8,061 nt of DNA, from NCBI GenBank assembly GCA_017446645.1, contig JAFSQO010000021.1, positions 1 through 8,061 of the forward strand, given 5' to 3'. The notes beneath the pieces were generated by a model, which was given only the letters and a program-made list of their open reading frames with translations, did not search any database and had not been told where the DNA came from. The DNA comes from Synergistaceae bacterium. Its GTDB lineage: Bacteria > Synergistota > Synergistia > Synergistales > Aminobacteriaceae. Shown here in pieces: positions 5,413 through 8,061 of this stretch. Position 1 is the stretch's first letter. Each line of letters opens with the position of its first letter. The translations under genes were made by a program, and so were the position numbers.

Positions 5413-7581
5413 TTACTGAAAAAATTTGTTGAGTTCTTCCTGAAGCTCTTTGAGTATCTCTCTGGCCTCAGTGCGGTCTTTATCGCTCAGAATTTGAGGA
5501 TTCCCGTGTGCAAGGGCATCCCTAACATCTTTCAGGGCTTTAAAACGATTCTCCCAGTCTTTAGTGTACTTTTCAGGGTCACTCAAGAACGCCTTGAATA
5601 AGGGACAACTCTTCAACCTATATCGTTCCATGATTTTCCCTAGATAGACTATATTTAATGCATCAATTAATCCTAACTTTCCTGAGCTATTTTCGATAAT
5701 ACTCTGTATTACCTGATTTTTCTTCAGCTCCGGAAATTCAATTAGTAATCTTGCTTCAATATCTGTATTTTCACCAAAGCGTTTGGTCAACTCGCTCCTG
5801 GTCAAAAATTTCATAGTTGCCTCTGCATTAATTATCGCACCTAACAGCTTAATCTCATCATCTGTCAGAAGCATTAGGTCTTCTTTAGACAACTTGTAAT
5901 CAGGAGTTACACATCTTGTTGTTGATTCTTTCTTATGCTCTGTATAATCCGTATAATCAGAGTTAGTCAGCATATTGTCTTCCTGTGCTGATTCTTCTTT
6001 ATCGCTGTCCATTATTTCTATGTTATCAGGATTTAATCTACGGGCATCTTGTGTTCGCTTTACGTCAAGATTTCTATTTCTATCCAAATAATCTTTCAAA
6101 CCGACACGTTGATAGTTATTTACTAGGTCTTCCTGCTTCGGTGTCAATTTCTCCTCTACTATTTCGCGTACCTTTAATTGTTCTTCTTGTTCTTCGGAAA
6201 ATGTAGCAAATATATCCTCAATCTGGTCCTTAACCTGTCCCTTCTTATATTTCCAAGTTGTAAATGACACGGGTAGCGACATATCATCATTCTTGTACAG
6301 CCTATTGTCCATTAAGAATGCCTTTGATTTTGCATCGCTAACGTTATCAAGATTGAACGTGTATTCAGAACCGTCAGATTGCCTTAATATCTTACCCTGT
6401 GGCAGATTAGCATTAGGTAAAAAACGTATTATTCTTCCTTCTTCAGTACGGGCAGAGCGAATTTCATCTGCCTGCAGTCTATTTTGTTCAGTACGGTAGA
6501 CCCTAAACGTAACTACAGGTCTTTTGCCTAGAAATAACTTTCTGCGCACCTCTTTATCAAACACTTGGGCAAAATGAAAGAATAACGTACTATCATAGTG
6601 TTCAGGGCATTCGATACGGCCAGTCAACTTTGATTCATCGAAATCTTTTATCTTTCCTGTGAATTCTTTCATACAAACTTTTTCTTTTTCTATTGCTGTA
6701 TTTAATTCTTCAATTATTTTTTCGGATTCACTGATAATATCTTTGTCTTGTTCCTGACCTTCAAGCCAGCTTCTTAATTTTTCGACGTTTTCAGGTGAGA
6801 ATAAATTCTCCTCATTCCATGAGTCAAGTTCATAGCCCAATTTGTCCCATGATAAGGCCATACAGTATTCAAAAAATAATTTCCGTTCATCTTCAGGCTG
6901 TTTCATGTCATTTATTACGTTGTCTATTACCCATAACAATATGGAAGTTAATTTTCTGGCTTCACTCAAAGTCATAAGACGGGCAAAATCATCACGAGTC
7001 AATTTCTGTGCTTGCAAGTTTGCGAGAATACAACATACTGCATACAAAGCTAATTCTTCTGAATAGTTATTAGATTTTTCATTTCCATATGAAGCGATAA
7101 ATGCGCCATTGAAGTCGCCGCAAGACTTATAAATCTTTACGCTATCCTTCATTTTTCCGGTTATGTAAAGCACGAATGCATGAACTTGTGCTGCCAAAAT
7201 ACTATCTTTGTGTTTATCGTAAAGCTGCTTCGATGATCTCAATATTTCCTGCATCCTATCACTGGAGCCACGAACAGCCTCATGTTCTACTGCCTTGTCA
7301 TACTCCGAAAGTATCCTGCTGACTTCGTACCATAATTCATCTGAGTTAGCCTTGTCAGGTTTGAAGCCGCGTACGTATTCAGCATTAATTTCTCTGATGC
7401 TGTCAAGAAATTTATTCATGCCATCGATATGAGTTGTCAGCGTAGTAACATAATTATGCAGCCGTATTTTAATGCAGTCATCTTCATAGCTCAAAAGGAT
7501 ACCTGAAAATTTTTCACTCTTATCTGAAAATGTAATTTTAACGTTCTGGTTGATGTGGGACTTTAAATATTCATTTTGCAC
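5413..7581 (-). CDS. Multidomain putative RNA-binding protein: LSm-like, two cold-shock/OB-like modules, HEPN-like C-terminus
   Basis: I do not recognise this 722-residue cytoplasmic protein as a named family. Residues about 6-65 resemble an LSm/Sm barrel (VKITFSDKSEKFSGILLSYE, 14-33). Residues 80-300 are helical and TPR-like in part, ending in a charged possible coiled coil (285-312). Residues 319-377 look like a cold-shock domain: GRIECPEHYDSTLFFHFAQV (321-340), then a GKRPVVTFRV strand and QADEIR. Residues 394-457 repeat this pattern (QGKILRQSDGSEYTFNL, 395-411; PVSFTTWKYKKGQVKDQI, 437-454). An acidic low-complexity linker spans about 515-560. Residues 565-720 are helical with KDVRDALAHG (684-693), giving R687-x4-H692 with Asp after Arg, the pattern of HEPN ribonucleases. 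The GTG start has GGAGGT at 7591-7596, nine bases upstream. The DNA looks more AT-rich than the oxidoreductase gene. RNA targeting is inferred; nuclease activity is not shown. Confidence 0.7.
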   Translation of the reverse strand: MQNEYLKSHINQNVKITFSDKSEKFSGILLSYEDDCIKIRLHNYVTTLTTHIDGMNKFLDSIREINAEYVRGFKPDKANSDELWYEVSRILSEYDKAVEHEAVRGSSDRMQEILRSSKQLYDKHKDSILAAQVHAFVLYITGKMKDSVKIYKSCGDFNGAFIASYGNEKSNNYSEELALYAVCCILANLQAQKLTRDDFARLMTLSEARKLTSILLWVIDNVINDMKQPEDERKLFFEYCMALSWDKLGYELDSWNEENLFSPENVEKLRSWLEGQEQDKDIISESEKIIEELNTAIEKEKVCMKEFTGKIKDFDESKLTGRIECPEHYDSTLFFHFAQVFDKEVRRKLFLGKRPVVTFRVYRTEQNRLQADEIRSARTEEGRIIRFLPNANLPQGKILRQSDGSEYTFNLDNVSDAKSKAFLMDNRLYKNDDMSLPVSFTTWKYKKGQVKDQIEDIFATFSEEQEEQLKVREIVEEKLTPKQEDLVNNYQRVGLKDYLDRNRNLDVKRTQDARRLNPDNIEIMDSDKEESAQEDNMLTNSDYTDYTEHKKESTTRCVTPDYKLSKEDLMLLTDDEIKLLGAIINAEATMKFLTRSELTKRFGENTDIEARLLIEFPELKKNQVIQSIIENSSGKLGLIDALNIVYLGKIMERYRLKSCPLFKAFLSDPEKYTKDWENRFKALKDVRDALAHGNPQILSDKDRTEAREILKELQEELNKFFQ

Positions 7582-7621
7582 AGGTAAGTCACCTCCGCTT
7601 AATTATTAATTTATGTGGAAA

Positions 7622-7650
7622 ATATTAGCAAATTAATTTACCGTCTGCAA
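7622..7650 (-). promoter_or_regulatory. Promoter of the multidomain HEPN-like gene
   Basis: On the minus strand TTGCAG (7645-7650) and TAATAT (7622-7627) are separated by exactly 17 bases, close to a sigma-70 consensus. The -35 begins six bases after the stop codon of the upstream glycine-zipper gene. Transcription would start near 7615, leaving a leader of about 34 bases with the GGAGGT ribosome site. It implies the gene can be transcribed independently of its upstream neighbour. Confidence 0.58.
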
Positions 7651-7656
7651 GTTTTT

Positions 7657-8061
7657 TCACAACCACGATAAAAGACCGCTGACAAAAGATTTTGCACCCT
7701 CCCATGCCTTTTTCACAGTATCTACTATAGGTTTCACTACATGTTCAACGACAACACGGCGAACTTTCTGATAACCTGTTACTACTGCAGTACCAAAACT
7801 CGAACCTGCCATGTAACCAATCGTCCCGCCAACGAATCCCCCGACAGCAGCTCCGGCAGGGCCAAGACATGCAAGAGCTTTTGCACCTATTGCTGCTCCC
7901 TTTGCTGCAGCAGTTAAGCCATTAACTGACGAAACAGTAACCTGCTCTACCTTCTCAAGACCTTCAAGAGGAGTAAGCTCACCGGAAGCAACTTTGCCCA
8001 TTACCTTCACATTTTCGACAGCAACAAAGGCTACTGTCGTGAACACGTCCGCCGGAGTCCC
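7657..8061 (-). CDS. Glycine-zipper, probably membrane-associated protein, cut by the window edge
   Basis: The frame is open to the last base of the window. A GTG at 8046 could start a 129-residue protein, but the five upstream codons (GTPAD) are also open and no good ribosome site is visible, so this is most likely the C-terminal part of a longer gene. Numbering from that GTG, residues about 44-91 form an Ala/Gly-rich zipper (AAAKGAAIGAKALACLGPAG, 46-65, then GGFVGGTIGYMAGSSFG, 69-85), typical of helices that pack tightly in membranes. Residues 92-129 form a basic, probably amphipathic helix rich in Val and Lys and ending in GLLSWL. No enzyme motif is seen. It lies 75 bases upstream of the multidomain gene in the same direction, but that gene has its own promoter. 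Function is unknown; phage, toxin-like or envelope roles are all possible. Confidence 0.6.
   Translation of the reverse strand, partial: GTPADVFTTVAFVAVENVKVMGKVASGELTPLEGLEKVEQVTVSSVNGLTAAAKGAAIGAKALACLGPAGAAVGGFVGGTIGYMAGSSFGTAVVTGYQKVRRVVVEHVVKPIVDTVKKAWEGAKSFVSGLLSWL

Noticed and set aside
5383..5601. A 72-codon plus-strand frame starting just after the permease gene, with hydrophobic residues
   Set aside because: It runs antisense through the HEPN-like coding end and the terminator hairpin, and has no ribosome site; its hydrophobicity reflects the complement of Lys/Glu-rich codons.
5942..5959. GTATAATC pairs as tandem -10 promoter elements on the plus strand
   Set aside because: They lie inside a minus-strand coding region with no plausible downstream plus-strand gene, and the sequence is explained by a repeated DYT codon unit.
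5985..7066. Several plus-strand frames of 60-74 codons opposite the 722-residue gene
   Set aside because: All lie antisense to a long frame with coherent domain structure; none has a motif or start context of its own.

Overview
The window reads as a stretch of bacterial chromosome with seven protein genes and no RNA genes, insertion sequences or CRISPR arrays. Family content (a CitG-type cofactor enzyme, a uronate/polyol oxidoreductase, a secreted DUF362 protein with an ArsP-type permease, Sec signal peptides) fits an anaerobic, probably gut-associated bacterium. Synergistota or a Gram-positive gut lineage are both possible, and the sequence alone cannot decide. Strong GGAGG ribosome sites and frequent TTG/GTG starts are seen.

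Layout. Bases 10-909 (-) encode a divergent CitG-like triphosphoribosyl-dephospho-CoA synthase. It diverges from 1006-2592 (+), a long-chain mannitol-dehydrogenase-family oxidoreductase, probably fructuronate reductase-like. A hairpin at 2603-2630 lies between that gene and the convergent 2675-3322 (-), an exported Sel1-repeat protein with a very basic C-terminal tail. A 226-base AT-rich divergent spacer with small inverted repeats and a candidate promoter leads to 3549-4475 (+), an exported DUF362 protein. This overlaps 4468-5376 (+), a two-repeat ArsP/YraQ-type permease, and the pair looks like a translationally coupled operon.

Beyond a second convergent hairpin (5385-5406) lies the most unusual gene, 5413-7581 (-). 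It is a 722-residue protein that appears to combine an N-terminal LSm-like barrel, a helical middle, two cold-shock/OB-like modules, a charged linker and a C-terminal HEPN-like helical domain with an R-x4-H motif. Its own promoter (7622-7650) has a 17-base spacer. Upstream on the same strand is the C-terminal part (7657-8061, cut by the window edge) of a small glycine-zipper protein likely to be membrane-associated. These last two genes are the best candidates for an undescribed RNA-targeting or defence-like module; that role is inference from architecture only.
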